This document shows positions 1-4,388 of a stretch of DNA of 39,224 nucleotides, one piece after another; positions within the stretch are counted from its first letter, which is position 1, and every line of letters starts with the position of its first letter. Location: the IMG/VR virus record IMGVR_UViG_3300006916_000122, positions 1-39,224 of that record; one strand, given 5' to 3'. A program made the translations under genes and the position numbers. The stretch comes from a virus. The notes below the pieces were generated by a model. That model did no database searches. It was not told where the DNA came from and saw only the letters and a program-made list of their open reading frames with translations.

Positions 1-59
1 AAACAATCAACCAAGTCTCCGACCTCATGGGGTTAGGGCTAAAAGTGTTTGAGGGATGA
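1..59 (+). CDS. 3' end of an unidentified upstream gene
   Basis: The frame ending at TGA 57-59 is open back to the window edge (18 visible codons from base 3, ending ...LKVFEG). The stop overlaps the next gene's start as ATGA, the 4-base overlap used repeatedly in this genome, which is the main reason to believe it. Too little is visible to name a product. An open frame this short could also be chance. Confidence 0.4.
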   Translation, partial: TINQVSDLMGLGLKVFEG

Positions 60-235
60 AGCAATTCTACATCGACAAACCTTACAGCGAAATGACCCGC
101 AGAGAAAAGAGGGAATACAAACGTTGGATGCATAAGAATAATAGGTGGGATGGTGCGGTAGTCATTGAAAACCTCAAACGAGAAGAACGCTTAAATGTAC
201 AAGGCGATTTAACACCCCCAAGCGGGGATAAATAA
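56..235 (+). CDS. 59-aa basic hypothetical protein
   Basis: This is an ATG-to-TAA frame of 59 codons, starting MKQFYIDKPYSEMTRREK. The first half is rich in Arg and Lys with aromatic residues between (RREKREYKRWMHKNNRW), consistent with a small nucleic-acid- or protein-binding helix. The second half is acidic and ends PPSGDK. The start ATG overlaps the stop of the upstream frame (ATGA) and is preceded by GAGGG, a plausible ribosome binding site. I do not recognise the family. It belongs to a run of very small plus-strand genes at the left of the window. Its base composition looks richer in GC than the genes beyond 3 kb, which may mean recent acquisition. Confidence 0.55.
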   Translation: MKQFYIDKPYSEMTRREKREYKRWMHKNNRWDGAVVIENLKREERLNVQGDLTPPSGDK

Positions 236-242
236 CGAGAAC

Positions 243-344
243 ATGAAAAAACTAAGCGAGGACGCGATAATGACCATCGTATTTTTAGGGGTCATGCTAA
301 TTATAGCTGCATTTTCCATTATAGCTCAAGCACTAACGCTATGA
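243..344 (+). CDS. 33-aa single-span membrane peptide
   Basis: A 33-codon frame begins at ATG 243, eight bases after the previous stop, with GAGAAC just upstream. After a charged head (MKKLSEDA) comes one continuous hydrophobic stretch of about 22 residues (IMTIVFLGVMLIIAAFSII), long enough to cross a membrane once, then a short tail QALTL. Small single-span proteins of this sort in phages include spanin-like parts, holin-like peptides and inhibitors of host membrane proteins, but nothing here separates these. Its membrane character and tight spacing argue for a real gene; its length argues for caution. Confidence 0.5.
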   Translation: MKKLSEDAIMTIVFLGVMLIIAAFSIIAQALTL

Positions 345-354
345 AGCCAACCCA

Positions 355-382
355 TGCCTAACCAAAAACAAATAAGATGAAG
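355..382 (+). repeat. Junction leader repeat, copy 1 (GCCTAA...ACCAAAAA...AAGATGAA)
   Basis: The bases just before and into the gene at 377 read TGCCTAACCAAAAACAAATA followed by AGATGAAG. A close copy with two extra A's and one C/G change lies at 1849-1879 before the gene at 1873. A weaker version (AACCAAAACAAAGAAGATGAA) precedes the gene at 2113. The A-rich part probably serves as the translation leader, since A-rich leaders replace Shine-Dalgarno sequences in Bacteroidota. The conserved GCCTAA part is not explained by translation. Confidence 0.6.
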
Positions 383-592
383 CTACTAGTTATACTAACC
401 TTACTACAAGTTAACCCTTTATTGGGGCAATCCATTGATAAGGCTATCAAGTATTATGAAGCTAAAGGATGTCAGGTTGTTGATGAACAAATCACACCAA
501 ACCCAGTGACACGATGTGATTGCCCTGATAGTCGTGTAAGACTGTATCACAGGGATAATGTTGTGCATTCTATAGTAACTGAACCAAAATAA
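377..592 (+). CDS. 71-aa small exported protein, unknown function
   Basis: The protein starts MKLLVILTLLQVNPLLGQ: a lysine, then about 15 hydrophobic residues and a small-residue site near G17/Q18, as in a short secretion signal. The mature part would be about 54 residues with three cysteines (GCQVV, RCDCPD), enough for disulfide or metal binding after export. I recognise no family. A small exported phage product could act at the host envelope, for instance in superinfection exclusion, but that is a guess. The ATG lies at the end of the recurrent A-rich leader (355-382), and the next gene begins two bases after its stop. Confidence 0.6.
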   Translation: MKLLVILTLLQVNPLLGQSIDKAIKYYEAKGCQVVDEQITPNPVTRCDCPDSRVRLYHRDNVVHSIVTEPK

Positions 593-594
593 AG

Positions 595-849
595 ATGAGT
601 AAATGTAAAATATGCGGTAAGGATGGCTTTCACAAGCTGAGTTGCACTAATAATACTGCAAGGGTGGTTATACCTATGTCATACATTCCAACACTTGAAG
701 GAGATGAAGCCGAAGATTTTATCCGCAAGGCAGATAATACTAAGAAAGGTTCAATTGACTGGTCAAAGCAGATAGAAGATTGTAAGAAGATATTGGAAAA
801 ATCGGAAATACCGATTTATCTGGCTGCAAATAACCACCGCAATTCCTGA
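595..849 (+). CDS. 84-aa protein with N-terminal zinc-ribbon-like knuckle
   Basis: The first 17 residues contain CKICGKDGFHKLSC, a Cys-x2-Cys then His-x3-Cys arrangement that would bind one zinc ion. The remainder is acidic and helical (LEGDEAEDFIRKAD, then WSKQIEDCKKILEK) and ends HRNS. Zinc knuckles of this size usually bind nucleic acid or mediate protein contacts. No named family is recognised. The gene starts two bases after the previous stop, so the two are probably co-transcribed. Directly after its stop comes the hairpin at 875-905. Confidence 0.6.
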   Translation: MSKCKICGKDGFHKLSCTNNTARVVIPMSYIPTLEGDEAEDFIRKADNTKKGSIDWSKQIEDCKKILEKSEIPIYLAANNHRNS

Positions 850-874
850 TTATGTTACACAACGGTTTGGCTAT

Positions 875-905
875 GTGTAGTGCCTACCTTGACAAATTAC
901 TACAC
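875..905. other. Hairpin with ACAACGG/GTGTAGT element after a cassette-like gene
   Basis: GTGTAGT (875-881) and ACTACAC (899-905) are perfect 7-base inverted arms around a 17-base loop. The stretch before it (855-874, TTACACAACGGTTTGGCTAT) resembles intergenic elements I associate with Bacteroidota genomes, where a longer second arm is normal; here that second arm seems cut short. The motif ACAACGG recurs at 1354-1360 and 2551-2557, each time in non-coding DNA between tiny genes. It has no run of T's, so it is not an obvious terminator. Confidence 0.4.
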
Positions 906-925
906 TAACTTAAAAGACTAAAAAA

Positions 926-1141
926 ATGAAAAATACAGAAGATAAATTAACAGAAAAAGAGGCATTACATATAGGTAATGTTAGGCGTAGTTCTAAATTA
1001 AAAGAGGCAAACAAAAGGCTTGATGAAGTAGATTTTTTTGACCTGATGCAAAATTATAGGATAGCTGATATGGCTGACCAAGAAAATGTAGTTAATAGGT
1101 TTGAAGCCGTAAAAGAATGGATTAGGCAGAATTACGCCTAA
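926..1141 (+). CDS. 71-aa charged helical hypothetical protein
   Basis: This is a highly charged, all-helical-looking protein (MKNTEDKLTEKEALHIGNVR at the start, VVNRFEAVKEWIRQNYA at the end) without cysteines, a signal or a membrane segment. The start is an ATG after an A-rich leader (ACTAAAAAA). Its opening residues resemble those of the 58-aa protein at 1390 (MKN-E...TEKEA), so the two may be diverged copies or share a leader-proximal segment. The stop codon sits inside GCCTAAC (1136-1142), part of a small inverted repeat TTAGGC/GCCTAA (1122-1127 / 1136-1141). Non-coding stems follow immediately. Confidence 0.55.
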   Translation: MKNTEDKLTEKEALHIGNVRRSSKLKEANKRLDEVDFFDLMQNYRIADMADQENVVNRFEAVKEWIRQNYA

Positions 1142-1148
1142 CGTATTT

Positions 1149-1254
1149 GAATATGGTGTCGAGGGCTTAACTTATCGTGAATCTGAACACGACAGACTTA
1201 GCGGTTTTGTAAACAGTTCGGACAGTAGGATTCCCCCGCCCTTGCACTATATTC
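1149..1254. other. Long imperfect stem-loop, first of a pair
   Basis: Arm 1149-1166 (GAATATGGTGTCGAGGGC) pairs with arm 1238-1254 (GCCCTTGCACTATATTC): about 17 pairs including two G-U pairs and one single-base bulge (T1159), closing a loop of about 71 bases. A perfect antiparallel match of this length is unlikely by chance in intergenic DNA. It follows directly on the stop of the gene at 926-1141 and contains no good reading frame. It could be a structured RNA, or a recombination site that folds as single-stranded DNA. It shares with integron attC sites the single extrahelical base and the position after a stop codon, but I do not find both attC core boxes. Confidence 0.45.
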
Positions 1255-1257
1255 TTT

Positions 1258-1358
1258 GTTGTAAAATTCGTAGGCGGTGAGGTATAGCGTTCATTCAGAA
1301 ACAGTGGTCACAGATTGTGACTTCAAGTACGGACGAACAGCCGCCTATGTTTTACAAC
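1258..1358. other. Long stem-loop with inner hairpin, second of a pair
   Basis: GTTGTAAAA (1258-1266) pairs perfectly with TTTTACAAC (1350-1358), and TAGGCGG (1271-1277) with CCGCCTA (1341-1347). A small internal loop (TTCG / TG) separates the two helices. Inside is a perfect hairpin, GTCACA (1307-1312) loop GAT TGTGAC (1316-1321), and a possible GTTC/GAAC pair. So 1258-1358 can fold into a branched rod. It starts three bases after the previous stem and ends about 30 bases before the next start codon at 1390. There is no T-run after it, so it is not a classic terminator. Confidence 0.5.
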
Positions 1359-1389
1359 GGACACAGCTAAGACAAGAAATTTTACGGAT

Positions 1390-1566
1390 ATGAAAAACGA
1401 GGAAACAATGACAGAGAAAGAAGCTAAAGAGAATAAGGAGTTGCGCGTTATCATGCTACTTAGTGGATACGTGAGAGAGCTAAAAGAGGGTAAAGACTTT
1501 GAAAGCACCACTTACGAACTAGCTGAAACGATAGTAAAATTATTTGATTTAATAGAAAAGGATTAG
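1390..1566 (+). CDS. 58-aa charged hypothetical protein
   Basis: Frame ATG 1390 to TAG 1564-1566, starting MKNEETMTEKEAKENKELRV. It is helical and strongly charged; the C-terminal half is amphipathic (ELAETIVKLFDLIEKD). The start resembles that of the 71-aa protein at 926, suggesting kinship. An opposite-strand frame over 1323-1511 exists, but this strand agrees with the neighbours and has the more natural composition. The stop is TAG. A different frame open from 1548 overlaps its last six codons and continues with plausible protein sequence (next entry), which raises the possibility that the two are joined by frameshifting or were once one gene. Confidence 0.5.
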   Translation: MKNEETMTEKEAKENKELRVIMLLSGYVRELKEGKDFESTTYELAETIVKLFDLIEKD

Positions 1567-1742
1567 AAATTTTAGTTGCTGGTAGTCAACCGTACTACAA
1601 TGAATTTGATAATCCATTAGTAAAAAAGGCAGGACACAATTATTCTGACCAATATGGTAGAACAAGTTGGTGTAATTTAAGTGCATTAACAGATGACGAA
1701 CTTTACGAAGTGTATCTAATATGTCGGAATAGTTGGTCTTAA
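1548..1742 (+). pseudogene. Open frame without start codon: 5'-truncated gene or frameshift extension
   Basis: From 1548 to TAA 1740-1742 one frame encodes about 64 residues of normal-looking protein (EILVAGSQPYYNEFDNP in the middle, LTDDELYEVYLICRNSWS at the end). No ATG, GTG or TTG stands in its first part. The preceding in-frame codon is a TGA at 1545-1547. It overlaps the end of the 58-aa gene at 1390 in a different frame. Either it lost its 5' end in a recombination event, or ribosomes shift into it from the 1390 gene, or one base is wrong in the sequence. The composition suggests a real former coding region. Family unknown. Confidence 0.4.
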
Positions 1743-1841
1743 ATGTTGTCTAACGACTCGTATATGATTTGTAGGCATTGCGAGAGCCGAAACTTTGATT
1801 ACCTACATACTTTGAAACGAGAAATAAAGATTAAATTATAA
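1743..1841 (+). CDS. 32-aa CxxC peptide
   Basis: An ATG abuts the previous stop (TAAATG). The frame has 32 codons and contains ICRHCESRNFDY, a single Cys-x2-Cys knuckle like half of a zinc ribbon, with a basic end (LKREIKIKL). A second ATG at 1764 would give a shorter form. The first part of the same DNA (CTAACGACTCGTATATG) resembles the cassette-boundary sequence after the gene at 926 (CTAACG...ATATG), and TGTAGG (1770-1775) pairs with CCTACA (1801-1806). It may therefore be non-coding boundary DNA that happens to be open. Confidence 0.3.
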   Translation: MLSNDSYMICRHCESRNFDYLHTLKREIKIKL

Positions 1842-1848
1842 CCCCAAC

Positions 1849-1879
1849 TGCCTAAAACCAAAAAGAAATAAGATGAAAG
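1849..1879 (+). repeat. Junction leader repeat, copy 2
   Basis: TGCCTAAAACCAAAAAGAAA then TAAGATGAAAG matches copy 1 (355-382) except for two inserted A's, one C-to-G change and the final bases. The similarity reaches a little further upstream (CCAAC before TGCCTAA in both). Both copies end at the ATG of an unrelated gene, so the repeat marks gene boundaries and not shared protein sequence. Confidence 0.6.
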
Positions 1880-2097
1880 CAGAAGAAACTATTGATGGTT
1901 ATACTTTTGAGTATAATGAGGAACACAAATTCTACGAATGTAGAGGGGAGGTTTGTTATGATGATGAACACGATGAAATGCCTGAAGAAGGACTTTGGAA
2001 TGCAGCTTGTAAGCTTGCACGACAATTAAATAATCAGGGTGTTTTAACTGAAGTTGAGCATTCTGAAAAAGGTTGGGTAGAAGTATGTATAAACTAA
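1873..2097 (+). CDS. 74-aa acidic hypothetical protein
   Basis: A very acidic small protein with four cysteines (ECRGEVC, NAACKL and a C-terminal VCIN). The middle runs YDDEHDEMPEEGLWNAACKL. Strongly acidic small phage proteins often mimic DNA or bind a host enzyme, but there is no specific evidence for that here. The start is fixed by the A-rich leader repeat at 1849-1879. The next gene follows after 15 bases with a related leader. Confidence 0.55.
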   Translation: MKAEETIDGYTFEYNEEHKFYECRGEVCYDDEHDEMPEEGLWNAACKLARQLNNQGVLTEVEHSEKGWVEVCIN

Positions 2098-2112
2098 ACC
2101 AAAACAAAGAAG

Positions 2113-2487
2113 ATGAAAGTAACAGAACTTAGAATAGGTAATTGGGCAATGGGCAATAAACCGTTTCAAATAACGGCTGCAAATATTGCTCACGCAGCAC
2201 TAACCGAATCACAAAACCTTGATACTGGATGGCAACCAATCCCACTAACAGAGGAATGGTTAGAGCGGTTTGGTTTAAAAATTGAATGTATGTGGGTAAA
2301 CGATTGCAAGGCAGTAAAGGGTGATTTCCATATAACATTAGACCACGATGGGGAGACAGTTATAGGTTATCCTACATCAATAGGAATTAGAAACCAGTGG
2401 ATGTTTGTGCAAGATATTGAATACGTCCACCAGCTTCAGAACCTATATTTTGCACTTACAGGTGAAGAACTCGAACTGAAACCATGA
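2113..2487 (+). CDS. 124-aa 'ELRIGN...HQLQNLYFALTGEEL' family protein, copy A
   Basis: The protein begins with ELRIGNW near residue 5. It has IPLTEEWLERFG around residues 43-54 and ends with YVHQLQNLYFALTGEELELK. These three blocks define a family I recognise from Bacteroidota phages and prophages; its function is unknown. The middle is variable and strand-rich. A second member of identical length lies at 2898-3272. The start is taken at ATG 2113 because the N-terminal family block begins there and the A-rich leader precedes it. The pair implies duplication, or two independent pick-ups of a common phage gene. Confidence 0.75.
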   Translation: MKVTELRIGNWAMGNKPFQITAANIAHAALTESQNLDTGWQPIPLTEEWLERFGLKIECMWVNDCKAVKGDFHITLDHDGETVIGYPTSIGIRNQWMFVQDIEYVHQLQNLYFALTGEELELKP

Positions 2488-2543
2488 AACAAAAGGCAAG
2501 CACACTTTGGAAGTTCACACGTAACTACCATGCCTCTGCCTAA
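2484..2543 (+). CDS. Possible 19-aa peptide or leader
   Basis: ATG 2484 overlaps the previous stop as ATGA and opens a 19-codon frame (MKQKASTLWKFTRNYHASA) ending in GCC TAA. That ending reproduces the GCCTAA seen at other cassette boundaries. It may be a translated peptide, the remnant of a larger gene, or chance. The structured element at 2546-2610 begins two bases after its stop. Confidence 0.2.
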   Translation: MKQKASTLWKFTRNYHASA

Positions 2544-2545
2544 AT

Positions 2546-2610
2546 GTAGAACAACGGCAAGCGTAGGGAATCCCTGCGGAGTCGAAAGGCTTTTGAGCCG
2601 TTGCTTCTAC
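2546..2610. ncRNA. Candidate structured RNA/DNA element: three-way junction
   Basis: The outer stem pairs GTAGAA (2546-2551) with TTCTAC (2605-2610), and CAACGGC (2552-2558) with GCCGTTG (2597-2603), leaving only C2604 bulged. Inside are two hairpins: 2562-2578 (seven pairs, loop AAT) and 2582-2596 (six pairs including one G-U, loop GGC). The linkers are AAG, GAG and none. All but seven of the 65 bases outside the hairpin loops are paired. It is not a tRNA: only two inner arms, no anticodon arm or T-loop. No poly-T follows. It may be a folded RNA or a single-strand recombination site like those at 1149-1358. Confidence 0.5.
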
Positions 2611-2612
2611 TC

Positions 2613-2639
2613 ACAAATTACTTAGTAACAAATTACTTA
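2613..2639 (+). repeat. Two tandem ACAAATTACTTA copies
   Basis: ACAAATTACTTA occurs at 2613-2624 and 2628-2639, separated by GTA (15-base period). Its first ten bases also occur at 892-901 in the loop region of the hairpin at 875-905. All copies are in non-coding DNA next to structured elements, so they may be protein-binding sites or remnants of element duplication. Confidence 0.5.
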
Positions 2640-2677
2640 CCTAATGAAGAGCAGATGTCAGCAAAGAAAAGGGTGAT

Positions 2678-2893
2678 GTGAATGACCCTTACATGAGAGA
2701 TTTTTACTCTAAATATCCTGAAGCAAGAATTTACCATGTCGAGTCAGAAGAAGTACAGGAACGCATGAGACACGCCATAAGGGCTTTAAAGATAGCTAAG
2801 ATATACGCTCAACGTGTGGACTGGTACTTGAGTGGAGATGACGGAGAAGAAAGCTTTCTTGAAAGATTAGATAAAGAACTTGATAAATTATAG
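2678..2893 (+). CDS. 71-aa hypothetical helical protein
   Basis: The frame starts at GTG 2678, preceded by AAAAGGG, or at ATG 2693 five codons later; no ATG lies further upstream before the in-frame TGA at 2645. The protein is helical (ERMRHAIRALKIAKIYAQ) followed by an acidic end (GDDGEESFLERLDKELDKL). No family is recognised. The stop is TAG and lies four bases before the next start. Confidence 0.5.
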   Translation: MNDPYMRDFYSKYPEARIYHVESEEVQERMRHAIRALKIAKIYAQRVDWYLSGDDGEESFLERLDKELDKL

Positions 2894-2897
2894 GAAG

Positions 2898-3272
2898 ATG
2901 GGAATACGTAAAAACGAATTGAGAATTGGGAATTTGATTAGATGGAATTACGAAGAAAGCTCAGAAGGTAATGTTTATCCTGTTGAATACGGATATGAGT
3001 TAGATGACATTAGTAACAATCCAAACATTGTTGAGCCAATCCCACTAACGGAGGAATGGTTGAAACGGTTTGGGTTTTCAGTGAGAAAATCATTAGGCTT
3101 TGAAGCCTACGACCTTGATGATACATATACGATCTATTACAATACAAAAGCAACTCCTTATGGATTTGAATTGAGTTTTGGAGTTGATTTTGAAATTGAA
3201 ATCAAACACGTCCACCAACTACAAAACCTATACTTTGCACTAACAGGAGAGGAACTGACCATAAAAGAATAG
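2898..3272 (+). CDS. 124-aa 'ELRIGN...HQLQNLYFALTGEEL' family protein, copy B
   Basis: I choose ATG 2898 and not an ATG at 2880. It places the family block NELRIGNL at residue 5 as in the paralogue at 2113, makes both proteins exactly 124 residues, and leaves a short gap after the preceding TAG. The shared blocks are ELRIGN, IPLTEEWLKRFGF and KHVHQLQNLYFALTGEEL. The middle differs completely and has many Tyr/Asp residues. The function is unknown; the conserved ends with a free middle suggest a scaffold around a variable recognition surface, which is inference. Confidence 0.75.
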   Translation: MGIRKNELRIGNLIRWNYEESSEGNVYPVEYGYELDDISNNPNIVEPIPLTEEWLKRFGFSVRKSLGFEAYDLDDTYTIYYNTKATPYGFELSFGVDFEIEIKHVHQLQNLYFALTGEELTIKE

Positions 3273-3274
3273 TC

Positions 3275-3460
3275 ATGCCAGACATTACAATGTGCTCAGG
3301 TGAGAAATGCCCACTGAAGCAGATATGCTACAGACATACTGCAAAGCCAAGTAATTACCAATCATACTTTGTAAAAGCTCCTGTACTTGGAGGAACGTGT
3401 GAGTATTTTTGGAGAAATGAGGTCAAGTCAAAGACTGACGAAACAAATTATAAAGACTGA
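3275..3460 (+). CDS. 61-aa Cys-rich protein (CxxxxC...C...C), likely metal binding
   Basis: The sequence begins MPDITMCSGEKCPLKQICYR and later has GGTCEYFW. Cysteines are at residues 7, 12, 18 and about 42, with a histidine near residue 21. This pattern matches a small family I have seen in Bacteroidota phages, whose function is not established. Four cysteines so placed could hold one zinc ion or an iron-sulfur cluster. The start ATG lies two bases after the previous stop, so it is co-transcribed with the gene before it. After it comes the promoter/operator region of the next gene. Confidence 0.65.
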   Translation: MPDITMCSGEKCPLKQICYRHTAKPSNYQSYFVKAPVLGGTCEYFWRNEVKSKTDETNYKD

Positions 3461-3478
3461 CGTTTTAAATAAAATTAC

Positions 3479-3508
3479 TACATTTGTCAGTAAATACTTT
3501 GACAAATG
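3479..3508 (+). promoter_or_regulatory. Bacteroidota-type promoter with palindromic operator over the start codon
   Basis: TACATTTG (3479-3486) matches the Bacteroidota -7 box TAnnTTTG; the -33 box is weak (TTTT near 3463-3466). Overlapping it is a perfect inverted repeat: CATTTGTCA (3481-3489) and TGACAAATG (3500-3508), 10 bases apart. The last three bases of the right arm are the ATG of the next gene. The first product has a helix-turn-helix domain, so this is probably its autoregulatory operator. In mRNA the right arm could be reached only if transcription started before 3481. Confidence 0.6.
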
Positions 3509-3985
3509 ATTTATTTTATAAAATTAAATGACTTTGTAAAAATTGGATTCTCTGATTATGTATCTAAAAGAATAACCCAATTACAAACAAGCAGTCCTTA
3601 TAATCTTGATGTATTATGCATAATTGAAGGAGATTACGATAAAGAAAAAGAACTCCATGAATTATTTAAACAGTACAGCGAAAGGGGTGAGTGGTTTTAT
3701 TTATCAGAAGAAATACTTGAATATATAAAATCATGTAAAGACTTAAAGTGGTCTTTAGGTTTTGAAAAACAAGAAGATGTAGTATTAAACCCATTAAAAA
3801 AATTAAGGTTAAGTCTTAATATGTCTATGGAAGAAGCTGCACAAAAAATTGGAGTTACAAAACAATCCTATCAAGCATCCGAATTAAGATGCCTTCAAGG
3901 TAAAATCACAATAGGTACACTTGCTAAATATGCAAAAGCATTTGGTGCTAATTTAGAATACAGGATTGTACAAAAAGTCAACTAA
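3506..3985 (+). CDS. GIY-YIG-like (T5orf172/MUG113) domain fused to XRE-type HTH
   Basis: Residues 1-75 match the T5orf172/MUG113 branch of the GIY-YIG fold: MIYFIK and KIGFS replace the GIY and YIG strands, followed by R22 in KRITQLQ, an acidic/histidine block (EKELHELF) and GEWFYL. Residues 94-155 form a lambda-repressor-like helix-turn-helix (SLNMSMEEAAQKIGVTKQSY), then TIGTLAKYAKAFGANLEYRI, which recalls the DNA-binding domain of 'mobile mystery protein A' proteins. So one chain joins a possible nuclease fold to a sequence-specific reader. It may be a homing-type or regulatory nuclease, or a repressor with a dead nuclease domain. It has its own promoter and palindrome. Confidence 0.75.
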   Translation: MIYFIKLNDFVKIGFSDYVSKRITQLQTSSPYNLDVLCIIEGDYDKEKELHELFKQYSERGEWFYLSEEILEYIKSCKDLKWSLGFEKQEDVVLNPLKKLRLSLNMSMEEAAQKIGVTKQSYQASELRCLQGKITIGTLAKYAKAFGANLEYRIVQKVN

Positions 3986-3997
3986 TAACCTTACAAA

Positions 3998-4204
3998 ATG
4001 ACAAGCAACATAACCAAGAAGGTAATTGAAGACCTGATAGCGTCTGATAAGAAAGGTCTGGAAGAGTACGGTGTGACAGTTGATAGGGAAGACTATACTT
4101 TGAGAGATTGGTTACAGGAAGCCTATGAAGAAACCTGCGATACGGCTAAATATCTAAAGGCTGCAATTGAAAAACTTGAAAATCAAACTACAGATAATGA
4201 GTAA
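3998..4204 (+). CDS. 68-aa MazG-like helical protein
   Basis: An all-helical small protein with KKGLEEYGV around residue 18 and LQEAYEETCDTAKYLKAAI around residues 39-57. The EAYEE...D arrangement resembles the metal-binding helices (ExxE, ExxxD) of the MazG/all-alpha NTP pyrophosphatase superfamily; phage members of about this size are common and often annotated only as hypothetical. At 68 residues it would carry a single helical hairpin and would have to oligomerise to be active. A role in cleaning up nucleotides or in signalling nucleotides is possible. The next gene overlaps it by 8 bases. Confidence 0.5.
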   Translation: MTSNITKKVIEDLIASDKKGLEEYGVTVDREDYTLRDWLQEAYEETCDTAKYLKAAIEKLENQTTDNE

Positions 4205-4376
4205 AGAAACTAGATGGTACATTAGTGATGAAAATGCTGAGCGTGGTAAGACGTTCAGAATGACTAAACAAGATTTAAGTGATATGACTGATGATATAGG
4301 TTTAGGTAGTGATATTATCCTGAAAGTATTAGAAAAAGCAGTACAAATGGGTTTTGTAGTGCCTAAAAACTTATAA
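4197..4376 (+). CDS. 59-aa hypothetical protein
   Basis: I place the start at ATG 4197 (MSKETRWYISDENAERG), overlapping the upstream gene by 8 bases, because an earlier ATG at 4167 would put a further ten residues wholly inside the upstream gene. The end (IILKVLEKAVQMGFVVPKNL) is an amphipathic helix. It is acidic overall. No motif or family is recognised. It lies between the MazG-like gene and the radical SAM gene in a tightly packed operon. Confidence 0.5.
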   Translation: MSKETRWYISDENAERGKTFRMTKQDLSDMTDDIGLGSDIILKVLEKAVQMGFVVPKNL

Positions 4377-4388
4377 ATAAAACTGTAG

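Noticed and set aside
226-240. Terminator hairpin from CCCC...GGGG near 217-229
   Set aside because: The short GC stem is inside the 59-aa gene and has no following T-run.
889-918. A sigma-70 promoter from TTGACA before the gene at 926
   Set aside because: No acceptable -10 box or TAnnTTTG lies at a suitable distance downstream.
1136-1277. Integron attC site
   Set aside because: GCCTAAC fits one core box and the fold is similar, but I find no second GTTRRRY core in the right place and no integron integrase in the window. Kept only as a structural likeness.
1323-1511. A 62-codon minus-strand frame
   Set aside because: It is antisense to the 58-aa plus-strand gene and part of a stem structure, and it is Ser/Phe/Val-rich as shadows of AT-rich genes are. 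The plus-strand reading agrees with the neighbours.
2546-2610. tRNA gene
   Set aside because: The fold has an outer stem and two arms only, with no anticodon arm, no T-loop sequence and no CCA-type end.
2613-2639. Short CRISPR array or replication iterons
   Set aside because: There are only two 12-base units with a 3-base gap; too few and too close for CRISPR, and too few to claim iterons.
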